A DNA stretch of 64,000 bases from Alteromonas indica. Its GTDB lineage: Bacteria; Pseudomonadota; Gammaproteobacteria; Enterobacterales; Alteromonadaceae. A model generated the notes under the pieces. The model saw only the letters and a program-made list of their open reading frames with translations, was not told where the DNA came from and searched no databases. Location of the stretch: assembly GCA_003056425.1 (NCBI GenBank), contig PYVY01000015.1, forward strand, positions 62,001-126,000, read 5' to 3'. The translations under genes and the position numbers were made by a program. This document shows positions 40,238 through 49,356 of the stretch, one piece after another (the stretch's first letter is position 1; each line of letters begins with the position of its first letter).

Positions 40238-41461
40238 ATGGAACAACTTAATCTTGCACTGGCAGCCGCCGGCGCTACGGTTTTATGTTTGGGCATGTTC
40301 ACCCGACGAATTAACCACTCGTATTTTTCAATCCCGCTACTGGCACTCATAAGCGGTATTGTGCTCGGCCCGTTAGGTACCGGTCTGTTGCTACCCTCGA
40401 ACTGGGGCGATAGTTTTAAAATTCTGGAGGAAGGGGCCCGCCTTACTCTTGGTATCAGCTTGATGGCTATTGCCCTGCGGATACCCAAAGACTTTCTGTT
40501 TAAACATCGTACGTCCTTGTTTATTTTGCTTGGCATAGGTATGCCAGCGATGTTTCTTATCAGTGGCTTAATGGTTCACTGGGCATTGGATTTACCTTTT
40601 CTTGTAGCATTACTGGTCGGAGCCGCTATCTGTCCTACTGATCCGGTAATCGCCAGCTCTATAGTCACTGGCGGGCTGGCCCGCGAGCATCTACCTGAAG
40701 CCTTTCGGTATGGACTGTCTACAGAGTCAGCCGCCAATGACGGTCTGGCGTATCCGCTGGTTTTCTTGCCTATTTTGTTGTTAAAGCCGAACCAGGAAAG
40801 CCCCTGGCTTACCTGGTTGTGGGACGCCATATTGTGGCCTATTGGGGGCGCGGTAGTGTTAGGTATTGGTTTAGGCTGGGCAGTGGGCAAAAGTTTGTTG
40901 TGGGCAGAACGTCACAACACGCTCGATCACAAAGCGTTTTTAGCTACGACCCTGGCGTTAACCATGCTGGCCCTGGGGTTAGGTAAATACTTTGCTACTG
41001 ATAGTATAGTGGTTGTTTTCGTGGCCGGGGTGGTATTTAGCCAGTTAGTTGGCGGGGCCGCTCGGGCAAAAGAAGACAATGTTCAAGAAACGGTAAATCT
41101 GTTTTTCACCATCCCCATTTTTATCCTCTTTGGTTTGATGCTGCCAGTCGAACGCTGGCTGGAGCTTGGCTGGGGCGGGGTCATATTTACCCTAGGAGTG
41201 CTTTTGTTCAGACGAATTCCGGTGATTCTTTTGCTGGCGCCTGTTATGCCGCTGTGGAAAGACTGGAAGCTTGCGTTACTGGCTGGCCACTTTGGGCCTA
41301 TCGGTATTTCAGCCCTTTTCTACAGCATGGTGATACTGGATAAAAGCGGACACAATATAGCCTGGGTAGCGGGTAGTTTGGTGGTAACCGCCTCTTTGGT
41401 TGTGCATGGCACAACCGCATCGCCCTCAGCAAGGTTGTGGGCCAGGAGCCACGAAAAGTGA
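40238..41461 (+). CDS. Na+/H+ antiporter, CPA-type
   Basis: Inner-membrane protein of 407 residues with about twelve helices. The ion-binding helices carry AAICPTDPVIASSIV and STESAANDGLAYPLVFLPI (the ND pair with ES before it), as in CPA1 NhaP-like exchangers. It exchanges Na+ (or K+) for protons and controls cytoplasmic pH and salt. AGGAG stands upstream of the ATG. The tandem repeat lies just upstream. Confidence 0.88.
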   Translation: MEQLNLALAAAGATVLCLGMFTRRINHSYFSIPLLALISGIVLGPLGTGLLLPSNWGDSFKILEEGARLTLGISLMAIALRIPKDFLFKHRTSLFILLGIGMPAMFLISGLMVHWALDLPFLVALLVGAAICPTDPVIASSIVTGGLAREHLPEAFRYGLSTESAANDGLAYPLVFLPILLLKPNQESPWLTWLWDAILWPIGGAVVLGIGLGWAVGKSLLWAERHNTLDHKAFLATTLALTMLALGLGKYFATDSIVVVFVAGVVFSQLVGGAARAKEDNVQETVNLFFTIPIFILFGLMLPVERWLELGWGGVIFTLGVLLFRRIPVILLLAPVMPLWKDWKLALLAGHFGPIGISALFYSMVILDKSGHNIAWVAGSLVVTASLVVHGTTASPSARLWARSHEK

Positions 41462-41640
41462 TCAACTGTTATATGGTGGGGGTATCTAATACGCATGCTC
41501 GTTAAGCAGGTAAGCGGCGGCGCCCGTGCTATGTTTTATTATGGTATAGCGAAAAAGGAAGAACGAGCCGGTACTACCCAGCTGTTACCCTGCGTCGATG
41601 CGTAATATCACTTGATGGCCCGCAATGCCAGATAAAACAA

Positions 41641-41707
41641 GCTAAGCTAATAAAGACCGCTATTACTACGCGGCTATGCTTCATCAGCTTGGTCTTATCA
41701 GCTTAGC
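41641..41707. repeat. imperfect inverted repeat between convergent genes
   Basis: The arms GCTAAGCTAATAAAGACC (41641-41658) and GGTCTTATCAGCTTAGC (41691-41707) are complementary with one mismatch and one bulge; the 32-base interval has little self-pairing. It lies between the ends of the antiporter and Rho-N-like genes, so it could be a two-way terminator, or a small palindromic element. No T run flanks it. Confidence 0.6.
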
Positions 41708-41719
41708 CTGCATACACTG

Positions 41720-41983
41720 TTAGTGATTACGTAGAGCATTAATAAGCTCGTCTTTATTCATCGTTGAGCGGCCATCAATGCCTACCTCTTTCGCTCTTTG
41801 ATAAAGTTCGTCTTTTGTGCGATCTTCATATTTACGGCTTTTCCCCCCTTTTTTGGAAGGCTGTTGGGCTGAATTATTTTGCGCATTGGCTATGCGGGCA
41901 GACTTTTCCTTACTGTAGCCTTGGTCGCGTAACTCTTCATATGTATCGTCGTTTTTAATCTGGTTACCGTGGTCTTTTGCCAT
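41720..41983 (-). CDS. small Rho-N-domain-like protein
   Basis: Protein of 87 residues; the ATG at 41983 is preferred to the GTG just before it (41986). The N-terminal half reads DDTYEELRDQGYSKEKSARI (a plasmid-stabilisation/DUF7218-like pattern), then a Lys- and Gln-rich linker. The C-terminal half RTKDELYQRAKEVGIDGRST, MNKDELINALR is a helix-extended-loop-helix like the Rho termination factor N-terminal domain (SAP-like nucleic-acid binding). Proteins with this layout are common in stress-linked regions of proteobacteria. Function unknown. Confidence 0.75.
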   Translation of the reverse strand: MAKDHGNQIKNDDTYEELRDQGYSKEKSARIANAQNNSAQQPSKKGGKSRKYEDRTKDELYQRAKEVGIDGRSTMNKDELINALRNH

Positions 41984-42134
41984 CACAAATTCCTTACTGG
42001 ATTTTGTTACAGGTTATTGATAAATCCCGTTTTCTGTATGTAGTTAAATAAAGTTAAAAACCTACAGCTAAACGAAGATGTATTTAAAAACCTGTAGTGG
42101 ATAATAGATTGTATTAGTGCATAGATAATTATGG

Positions 42135-42153
42135 AGGCCTGTAATAGGCCTCG
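42135..42153 (-). terminator. possible terminator hairpin after the CBS gene
   Basis: A perfect 7-bp stem GAGGCCT (42135-42141) and AGGCCTC (42147-42153) with a GTAAT loop lies 16 bp past the CBS stop on the minus strand. The following bases (CATAATTATC) are AT-rich but not a T run. Confidence 0.45.
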
Positions 42154-42168
42154 TGTAACGGGTACTAA

Positions 42169-42591
42169 CTAATGGTAATGCTTACAGCAGTCTACAATAG
42201 ATTTAGCCGTTTCATTGCTATCACACCGGCTTGCAATATCGGCCACTGAAACAATGCCGACAAGACGTTTACTCTCTTGATTATCCAGTACAACTAAGCG
42301 CTGAACTTCATTTTTTCGCATGTTATTTAGTACGGTTTCAGTATCATCGTCTTTAAAACAATAAAGCACAGGCTCACTGGCTATTGAGGCAATCTCATCA
42401 TCAAGATTTTTTCCTTTAGCAATAGCTTCAATAACCAAATCCCGGTCGGTAACCGTTCCTATAAGTTTATCGCCTTCGTAAATTGGCATTAAACCCGCTT
42501 TAAGCTCAGCCATTCTGTTTGCTACTTCTTTTACACTAGCGGTGGATGTAACAACTTCAGTATTTTTTGACATAACTTCATCAACTAACAT
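42169..42591 (-). CDS. CBS-domain pair protein
   Basis: Protein of 140 residues consisting of two CBS domains (1-60 and 75-130). The motifs MSKNTEVVTSTASVKEVANR, GTVTDRDLVI and GIVSVADIA are typical. CBS pairs usually bind adenine nucleotides and regulate partners; no partner domain is fused here. The C-terminus carries CDSNETAKSIVDCCKHYH, with three Cys and two His, which is unusual for a stand-alone CBS protein and may bind a metal. It stands alone between two long non-coding stretches. Confidence 0.85.
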   Translation of the reverse strand: MLVDEVMSKNTEVVTSTASVKEVANRMAELKAGLMPIYEGDKLIGTVTDRDLVIEAIAKGKNLDDEIASIASEPVLYCFKDDDTETVLNNMRKNEVQRLVVLDNQESKRLVGIVSVADIASRCDSNETAKSIVDCCKHYH

Positions 42592-43322
42592 TGCACTTCT
42601 CCATAATGTAAATACCTGAAATCATTTTCAGGTACTCTCTAGCAAGCAATTTCGATTCCATGGAGGGACGCTAGACATTAAACATTGCAGGGAAGGGAAG
42701 GGAAGGGTTACGTCAAAAGGCCGGTAAGCAAAATTATAACGGTAAAATTATAAAAAATTAAAAGCCGCTCCCTGCCCCAAATCAAGCTATATACCAGTTA
42801 GCAGGTGTTTAACATGGCTTATTATAAGCTACGATTGAACCAATGAGCGGGGTGCTTTAGGAGAATGGTCCAGAATTGGCTATACACGCAATATACACAA
42901 ATCTATTAGTGAGCTGACCGTACAAAAACGACTTAAATCGTATAGCACGGGCTATTGATATAATACTATTTTACTACTTTTTATTATAACTGGTTACTAG
43001 GTAGTAGGTGGGATGTTGGGGAGGTAAGGCGCGTGTTACTTCCACATAGTGAGTTTAGCGGGCTTACCCCATTATCGTGTTCTGATTGCCAGAGCCTGCC
43101 ACCGATATGCATCTATCTACGACGATTCTATCGTCCACATTAGGGTATATCAGGGCTCTACCACATTATGCTGCACGTGATAACAACGCGAGGGGTGCGG
43201 GCCCAACCGAGTACCACGGGCGTCTGCTAGCAAAGAGTAAAGCGAACCAGGCAGACAGTTACATGTTGCTGGAGCCTGACGGCAAATTCTCCAAAAATTA
43301 AGTTTTTTTCATTATTGGTGAA
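42592..43322. other. 731-bp intergenic region with G-rich tract
   Basis: It lies upstream of the CBS gene and of the broken small gene. Apart from the G tract at 42690-42707 there is little structure: AT-rich stretches and a palindromic GCTTATTATAAGC. A frame of 71 codons at 43086-43301 is in phase with the broken gene that follows but its translation has no recognisable motif. Confidence 0.5.
42690..42707 (+). other. four-tract G run, potential G-quadruplex
   Basis: Four GGG runs, at 42690, 42695, 42700 and 42705, are separated by AA each time. This fits the G3N2 pattern of an intramolecular G-quadruplex. It lies about 100 bp upstream of the CBS start codon, on the strand opposite to its coding strand. 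Confidence 0.6.
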
Positions 43323-43676
43323 ATGAGGATATCCAGATAGGATAAAACTAATACCGCTCAGATTAGCAAGGAGGTAGACGGTGGTTATCTTGCATGGAAA
43401 AAAGTAATTAGCGGAGAAAGCCAGTATCGATTTCAGCAATTCACCTACATCATTGATGCATTAAGTGCCTATTGCAAAAGGCGAGCTCTACGCGTAGTTG
43501 ATATTACGGTGGTGAAAGATACCGAAACGTTATCGGTACGGTTGGAATCAGGCTTATCTTTGCAGTGTTCTCTGGACCCTTGCGGAAGGGTCAAACTCAT
43601 GCAGGCCGGGGAAAAAGCAAATGTAGTAGCTACCCTGATACTGAATAATGAAGAGTGGGTGATAGAGGAGGAATAA
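43323..43676 (+). pseudogene. small gene broken by an in-frame TAG
   Basis: From ATG 43323 the frame reads MRISR, a TAG (43338-43340), then 111 further codons to a TAA at 43674-43676 without interruption. The downstream part looks truly coding, for example DGGYLAWKKVISGESQYRFQ, ALRVVDITVVKDTETLSVRL and CGRVKLMQAGEKANVV, with no ATG, GTG or TTG start in its first 60 codons. A CAG-to-TAG change in codon 6 would explain this. The family is not recognised. If the TAG is a sequencing error, this would be a normal 117-residue gene. A weak GGTGAA precedes the ATG. Confidence 0.55.
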
Positions 43677-44433
43677 ACATGGTTTTGTGACCAGCGTGTG
43701 TTACACCCACCTTCTTATTTTTTCCTATTCTACAATTACAATTATTAAGTGGTCGTTTACCTATCTCAATATCCTACCCAGAACAATCGGCAAAATAAAT
43801 ACAGACTGTTATCTACAAAATACCGCCGTAAATTTTAAGTATTAGAAAGCGGCGGTGTTAGTAAATGTGGTGCTAGTCGAAATAGAAGCAGCGTGACCTA
43901 TTATAGCAAATTGGCCGAAAGCATAGGTTTACTATCATAGTAATAAAGTATTCAATATTTCGTCTTTAAAAATAAGGTGTGAGATTTTATTACAGGATGA
44001 TTGATAAATATTTCATTGTTAAAAGTGCCGTTTAAAAAGCGGGTTTTTTTGAAGGTGAACATTAGATTTATTCTATTCATTTCTGGCAAGCATAACGCTC
44101 GTTGGTATTAGGTGTGGTGTTATTTTTGAAGGTTTACCCAATCGTCATGGGTTGGCGAAGTTGGTAAAGCTATTGCTTAATTCATATCTTATTCATTTAT
44201 TATTCTTCAAATTCAACTACGGCCATTATGTAAGGTTGATGTTTAGCCTGTACCTATTCTGCTAGTGAAAATAAGTTAAGCCCCAGCGTCGCCCTATTAA
44301 TAACCACAAGGTGACTTGGTGTTGCGGTCAGCCCCAGTACTATTTTGCTATAGCATGTTATTACAACAGCGCGGGGTAAAAAATTTCACACTGAGGGGGA
44401 CGGGGTGAATTTACTGCATTTCGAGGTAATATT
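43677..44433. other. 757-bp AT-rich intergenic region
   Basis: No gene seen. It holds a 7-bp inverted repeat (ACCGCCG at 43822-43828 and CGGCGGT at 43850-43856) and a TTGATAAAT half-site-like sequence near 43999, too weak to call an FNR site. It presumably carries the promoter of the acetate kinase-like/phosphoketolase operon. Confidence 0.45.
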
Positions 44434-45546
44434 ATGTCAGAAGAATCTGAGCCTTATCCGTTATCCTCCCACCGAATACTGGTATGTAACGCGGGTAGCG
44501 GCTCACTGGAAATGATGGTGACGCAAAACGCTACTGAGCGGGACCATTGTCAGTTCGAGGGAACACCCTCGCAGGTAAAGGAGTATTTTGCAGATTATAT
44601 CTTGTCTATACAGCCGTGCGATGCTGTATTATTCAGAATTGTTCACCTTGGCGAAGTGAAATCTCACCCGGTTGAAGTAACTAGCGATACGCTGGCAACC
44701 ATTGCTCACTGGGCGCCACTGGCTCCTCTTCATAATGATATTGCGCTGAACCTGATAAACATTGCCATGCAGCAATGGCAGCACGCAAAACATTATGTAT
44801 TTGGTGATTCCGTTTTGTTCTGTGAACTACCCAACAAGGCGCGCCAGTACTTTCTGCCTACAAATCTCAGTCCCAGGTGGCCTATCAGGAAATATGGATT
44901 TCATGGTATCGCCCATCAGTCCCAGTGGAATACCCTCCGCCAGCAAAGCGCATATTCCAAAGTTATCACCGTTCATTTAGGCGGTGGTGGATCGCTTACG
45001 GCTTGGAAAGATGACAGGGTAATAGATACTACTATGGGCTTCACGCCCACCGAGGGGATCCCCATGACCACCCGCAGCGGCAGCCTGGATCCGAATATTA
45101 TTCTGCATTTGCTTGAAAAAGAGCAACTGCCGTTAGATACGCTAAAGCAACTGGTAAATGGTGAGGCCGGTCTTGCTGGGGTAAGTAACACCTCTGGCGA
45201 TTACCGTGATCTGAAGCAAGAATCTACGCCTGAAGCGAAACTAGCTATTGATATGTACACGCATGAGTTAGCCAAAGCTATTGGAGCCTTTGTTGCCATT
45301 CTAGGCGGTATTGATGCGATTGCCATCGGCGGGGGATTAGGCGTGAATCAACCCGACTTGCGCCAACGGGCGCTAGGCGGTCTTGCCCATTTTGGTATTC
45401 AGCTTGATCAGGCAAAAAACGCCAATACCACGGCCCTGGGGGCTATTCATGATAGCCATTCCCCTTGCGCGGTTTGGGTTACACCAACCCGCGAATGTGA
45501 AGAAATGTTACGTCAGTTTCATTTATCAGAAAAGGAGCGACAGTGA
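44434..45546 (+). CDS. acetate/propionate kinase-family protein
   Basis: Protein of 370 residues of the acetate kinase fold (ASKHA). Recognisable landmarks are VCNAGSGSLEM, FRIVHLGE, LAPLHNDIAL, IRKYGFHGIAHQS, VHLGGGGSLTA, TTRSGSLDP and AIGGGLGVNQPDL. The typical first motif NxGSSSLK has Lys where this has Glu, and the chain is some 30 residues shorter than AckA, so it is divergent. The expected reaction is acetyl phosphate plus ADP to acetate plus ATP. The next gene makes acetyl phosphate, and starts inside its stop (GTGA), so the two should act in sequence. Confidence 0.85.
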   Translation: MSEESEPYPLSSHRILVCNAGSGSLEMMVTQNATERDHCQFEGTPSQVKEYFADYILSIQPCDAVLFRIVHLGEVKSHPVEVTSDTLATIAHWAPLAPLHNDIALNLINIAMQQWQHAKHYVFGDSVLFCELPNKARQYFLPTNLSPRWPIRKYGFHGIAHQSQWNTLRQQSAYSKVITVHLGGGGSLTAWKDDRVIDTTMGFTPTEGIPMTTRSGSLDPNIILHLLEKEQLPLDTLKQLVNGEAGLAGVSNTSGDYRDLKQESTPEAKLAIDMYTHELAKAIGAFVAILGGIDAIAIGGGLGVNQPDLRQRALGGLAHFGIQLDQAKNANTTALGAIHDSHSPCAVWVTPTRECEEMLRQFHLSEKERQ

Positions 45547-47876
45547 GCAACTTATTCAGCAATGAGACGCAACAACAATTATTTGATGAGTGGACAAAAG
45601 GCTATGGCATTATCGAGCATACGCCCCAGACCATTGACTCGGTAAGAGCCTACTTAGGCCAGCACAATAGTCACAACACTGTAGCGTCGCCTTTGGGGCC
45701 AGAGGAAGTATTGCACCTTCTCAAGGCCGCCGATCGCGTGTGCAATGCCGGTATGTGGTTAGTGGCACATATGACGTACGCCAACAAGGTAGCTACCAAC
45801 GGGGAGCGCCTTGCAGCACAAGATTTAAAAGTTAAAGCGCAAGGCCACACGGGTGGCTCTTTAAATATGGCCATTGGCTATACAGGCTATTTACTGGCAA
45901 ATGCGCTATCAGGCCGCACCCGTTCCTGGATAATGGGGCAAGGACATTGCGTGGCGGCTATCGAGTCATTAAATACCATTCTGGCAAACCAATATCCTGA
46001 AAAAGCAGAGGTTTACCCACCTAATGAAAGTGGCTTTAACCGATTGTGTGAAGATTTTTATCGCTATGATTTAGATGCTGATAATAACTTGGTGTCACAA
46101 GTGGGAAGCCATGTAAATGCAGCCACCGCTGGTGGGATTATCGAGGGTGGCTATTTAGGCTTTGCCGCGCTTCAATACGCCCACATGCCGTTACCCGGAC
46201 AGGAGCTGGTGGCCTTCCTCAGCGATGGAGCCTTTGAAGAGCAAAGAGGCAGCGACTGGGCGCCGCGCTGGTGGCGAGCAGAAGATACCGGCATAGTGGT
46301 ACCGGTGATGGTGGCCAATGGAAGAAGGATAGATCAGCGAACCATGATAGCTCAGGAGGGCGGACCGGGCTATTTAGAGCAGCATCTTGCGCTACATGGC
46401 TTTGATCCCTGGGTTATCGATGGTAAGGACCCGGCCGCCTATGCAATGGCTATCATAATGGCGTCTACCACACTGGCTAACCGGGCGCGGGAAGTGGCTG
46501 ATAATAAAGCGTCATATCCTTGCCGCATGCCGTATATTATCGCGCATGTGCCGAAAGGTTACGGGCTTCCTCAAGCAGGTACAAATGCGGCCCATAGTCT
46601 GCCATTAGGCGGCAGTATTCGCGACGACAAGCAGGGCCAAGAGGCGTTTTATCGTGCTACCGAAACGCTCTTTGTTCCGCCCGAGGCACTGGAGAAAAGC
46701 ACCACCACGCTGAATAATCATGCCACTACTCATAGGGTAAAAGAACAGGATCACGCTTTACGCTGCTTTGACAAGCTAACCCTGCATTATCCGCCTGCAC
46801 ATTACGCTCACCCGGGCAAAGAAGCCTCGTCACTATCGCAGATGGATAAATGGTTTACTGAATTTATGAAAGGCAATACCGAAGTGCGTTTCAGGTTGGG
46901 CAATCCTGACGAAATTCAGAGTAACCGGATGTCAGAGGCCCTAACGTATTTAAAGCACCGGGTGGTGGCACCAGAAGATACAGACTCTGAATCGACCACC
47001 GGCGGGGTAATTACCGTATTAAACGAAGAAACCGCGATATCTGCTGCGCTGGCCAATAAACAGGGGGTAAATTTAGTTGTTTCCTATGAAGCATTCGCCA
47101 TGAAAATGTTAGGCGCTATGCGCCAGGAAGCGATTTTCAGCAGGAATTTGCAGCTGGCAAACCGCCAGCCCAACTGGACGAGCGTACCGGTTATTGCTAC
47201 ATCCCATACCTGGGAAAACGGCAAAAACGAGCAGTCGCATCAAGATCCTAAATTCGCTGAAAACTGGCTGTGTGAAATGGCCGATACGGCACCTGTTTAT
47301 TTTCCGGTAGATGCCAATTCCGCGTTAGCGGTACTAAAGCATACTTATCAAACTTATGGCCGTATAGCGGTAATTGTTGCAGCCAAAAAACCACTACCTA
47401 CCGTGATTCCTGCTACCGATGCTGACCAGGCTGTAAAAGACGGAATGTTTATCATGGAAGCGGCGGGCGACGCTATGGTGCAACTCATTGCGATAGGCGG
47501 GTACCAGCTTCAGGCTACGTTGCAAGCAGCCCAACAGTTGCGCCAAAACGCTATCAGCTGCACCGTGATTGCATTATTAGAACCCGGAAAATTCAGAGCG
47601 CCGCGCGACACGCACGAAGCCGATTATTGTCATTCAGATGAACGTCTTCAGGCGCTTTTACCCCAATGTAAGGTTCAGGTTGTGGTGAGCCATACCGGTG
47701 CAGATGTTATCGCAGGGGTGTTGCGACGGTTGGATTTAGGCCCTCAGCGGTCAGCCTTTATGGGTTATAAGAATCACGGCGGCACGCTAAACCTTGAAGG
47801 CTTGCAACACGTTAATTCCCAAACCCCTGACGATATCGCAAAGAAGGCCAAGCAAATGTTGGGTAACCTGCATTAA
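45543..47876 (+). CDS. xfp: phosphoketolase (Xfp family)
   Basis: Thiamine-diphosphate enzyme of 777 residues that cleaves xylulose 5-phosphate and/or fructose 6-phosphate to acetyl phosphate and a shorter sugar phosphate. Landmarks are KAQGHTGGSLNMAIGYTGYL, MGQGHCVAAIES, EGGYLGFAAL, FLSDGAFEEQRGSDWAPRWW and EGGPGYLEQHLALHGFDPW. The length is in the normal range of about 780-800. The GTG start overlaps the stop of the kinase-like gene and has AAGGAG 7 nt upstream. With the kinase-like gene it forms a bypass from pentose phosphates to acetate and ATP. Confidence 0.96.
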   Translation: MSNLFSNETQQQLFDEWTKGYGIIEHTPQTIDSVRAYLGQHNSHNTVASPLGPEEVLHLLKAADRVCNAGMWLVAHMTYANKVATNGERLAAQDLKVKAQGHTGGSLNMAIGYTGYLLANALSGRTRSWIMGQGHCVAAIESLNTILANQYPEKAEVYPPNESGFNRLCEDFYRYDLDADNNLVSQVGSHVNAATAGGIIEGGYLGFAALQYAHMPLPGQELVAFLSDGAFEEQRGSDWAPRWWRAEDTGIVVPVMVANGRRIDQRTMIAQEGGPGYLEQHLALHGFDPWVIDGKDPAAYAMAIIMASTTLANRAREVADNKASYPCRMPYIIAHVPKGYGLPQAGTNAAHSLPLGGSIRDDKQGQEAFYRATETLFVPPEALEKSTTTLNNHATTHRVKEQDHALRCFDKLTLHYPPAHYAHPGKEASSLSQMDKWFTEFMKGNTEVRFRLGNPDEIQSNRMSEALTYLKHRVVAPEDTDSESTTGGVITVLNEETAISAALANKQGVNLVVSYEAFAMKMLGAMRQEAIFSRNLQLANRQPNWTSVPVIATSHTWENGKNEQSHQDPKFAENWLCEMADTAPVYFPVDANSALAVLKHTYQTYGRIAVIVAAKKPLPTVIPATDADQAVKDGMFIMEAAGDAMVQLIAIGGYQLQATLQAAQQLRQNAISCTVIALLEPGKFRAPRDTHEADYCHSDERLQALLPQCKVQVVVSHTGADVIAGVLRRLDLGPQRSAFMGYKNHGGTLNLEGLQHVNSQTPDDIAKKAKQMLGNLH

Positions 47877-47974
47877 TCCAAAACGTTAAATGAACAGCAG
47901 TGACTACGTTGCCCAAAGCGGGTGACGTAGTTAACCCGAAAACTACCCCATGATATCCATGAAGGTTAAAGACT

Positions 47975-49261
47975 ATGGGAAATTTCTCCACAAAATATCT
48001 TGATCACACCCTCGGATTATATCGGGATCCCTATCGTTATATCTCCAGGCTATGCAAACAATACGACACTGATGTGGTGGAAACACGTCTTTTGCTGCAA
48101 AAATTTATATGTATTAGAGGCGAAGAAGCCGCCCGTTTATTTTACGACAACGCGAAGTTTAGTCGGCAAAATGTCGCCCCGGCCAGAATTCAGAAAACCC
48201 TGTTTGGTAAAGGCGGGGTGCAGGGTATGGACGAAGCTGCCCATAAACATCGCAAAGCGATGTTTATGCAAATGCTGGTGCCGGAAAAAATTACCGCACT
48301 ATCGACCATAGCTCAGCGCCGCTGGGAGCAGCGTATCGGCGAATGGAACGGGGCGGACAATATCTGTTTGTATACGCAAACCCGTAATCTGCTTACCCAA
48401 GCAGTGTGTGAATGGGCAGGGGTGCCGTTAGAGTCTGCCGAAGTTGAGAAACGCTCAAAAGAGTTGGCTTCGCTTTATGAAGAGGCGGGCAGTATTGGTA
48501 TTTCCCATTGGAAAGCACGCCGTGCCCGTAAGCAGAGTGAAAAGTGGCTGGGTACTGTTATTGAAGCCCTTCGCGCGAACCCTAAGGCGAAGCCCGACAC
48601 GCCAGCACAAGTTATTGCATTACATAAAGACATTGACGATCAGCTGCTGGATGTAAACGTTGCGGCAGTAGAATTAAATAACTTACTACGCCCCACGGTG
48701 GCGGTATCTATTTATATTTTGCAATGCGCCCACGCTTTGCAAAGTTATCCAAACTGGCGCGCTCGGCTTCGAGAGGACACACCTGAAATGCTGGATAATT
48801 TCGTTCAGGAAGTACGTCGTTTTTATCCGTTCTTTCCTTTTGCAGTGGCCAGGGTTAAGCATGCCTTTACATGGCATGACCAGCAATTTTCTAAAGGGCG
48901 TAAGGTATTACTTGACCTGTACGGTACTAATCATGACCTGCGTATATGGGAAAAGCCAGACACATTCTACCCTCAGCGTTTTGCCGATGCAGCGGACAAT
49001 ACTTATCGGTTGATACCGCAGGGGGGCGGTGATCATTATCGTAATCATCGATGCCCTGGCGAGTGGGTGGCCATTGAACAAATGAAAATAGCTACCCAGG
49101 CACTACTGCGTTGTGACTATGAGGTATCTGCTGAGCATCTTGATATAGATATGAAAACCTTACCAGCCCGGCCCTCCAGTAAGTTCGTACTCAGGCGCGT
49201 GCGTCAGCACTCAATGGCTAAGGGCGGGCGTAAGGGCGACGGGTATCTACCATCAACTTAG
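47975..49261 (+). CDS. cytochrome P450, CYP152-like fatty-acid peroxygenase
   Basis: Heme enzyme of 428 residues. The Cys ligand lies in GGDHYRNHRCPGEWVAIEQ, without the usual FxxGxxxC phenylalanine, and the I-helix has NLLRPTVAVSIYI, where an Arg-Pro pair replaces the acid-alcohol pair of monooxygenases. Both traits are those of CYP152 enzymes (P450 BS-beta, OleT), which use H2O2 to hydroxylate or decarboxylate fatty acids. No signal peptide. It lies 98 bp after the phosphoketolase with its own AAGG. A terminator follows. The product (alpha or beta hydroxy acid, or alkene) cannot be predicted. Confidence 0.88.
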   Translation: MGNFSTKYLDHTLGLYRDPYRYISRLCKQYDTDVVETRLLLQKFICIRGEEAARLFYDNAKFSRQNVAPARIQKTLFGKGGVQGMDEAAHKHRKAMFMQMLVPEKITALSTIAQRRWEQRIGEWNGADNICLYTQTRNLLTQAVCEWAGVPLESAEVEKRSKELASLYEEAGSIGISHWKARRARKQSEKWLGTVIEALRANPKAKPDTPAQVIALHKDIDDQLLDVNVAAVELNNLLRPTVAVSIYILQCAHALQSYPNWRARLREDTPEMLDNFVQEVRRFYPFFPFAVARVKHAFTWHDQQFSKGRKVLLDLYGTNHDLRIWEKPDTFYPQRFADAADNTYRLIPQGGGDHYRNHRCPGEWVAIEQMKIATQALLRCDYEVSAEHLDIDMKTLPARPSSKFVLRRVRQHSMAKGGRKGDGYLPST

Positions 49262-49328
49262 CGGCCTAAACCTGGCTTTGAGCGATAACGCTGGTTAAAC
49301 ACAGCCGTTTGGGCTAAAGACAAATTGG

Positions 49329-49353
49329 GCCAGGCGACGTCGCGCCTGGCTTT
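49329..49353 (+). terminator. rho-independent terminator after the P450 gene
   Basis: An 8-bp perfect stem GCCAGGCG (49329-49336) and CGCCTGGC (49343-49350) with a 6-nt loop, then TTTGTAT. It also separates the convergent cysteine-rich gene. Confidence 0.75.
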
Positions 49354-49356
49354 GTA

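Noticed and set aside
43086..43301. Frame of 71 codons before the broken gene
   Set aside because: It is in phase with the broken gene but has no protein-like motif and a TAA ends it; I leave it as non-coding.
43996..44011. FNR site before the kinase-phosphoketolase operon
   Set aside because: Only one half-site (TTGAT) matches; the second half is absent.
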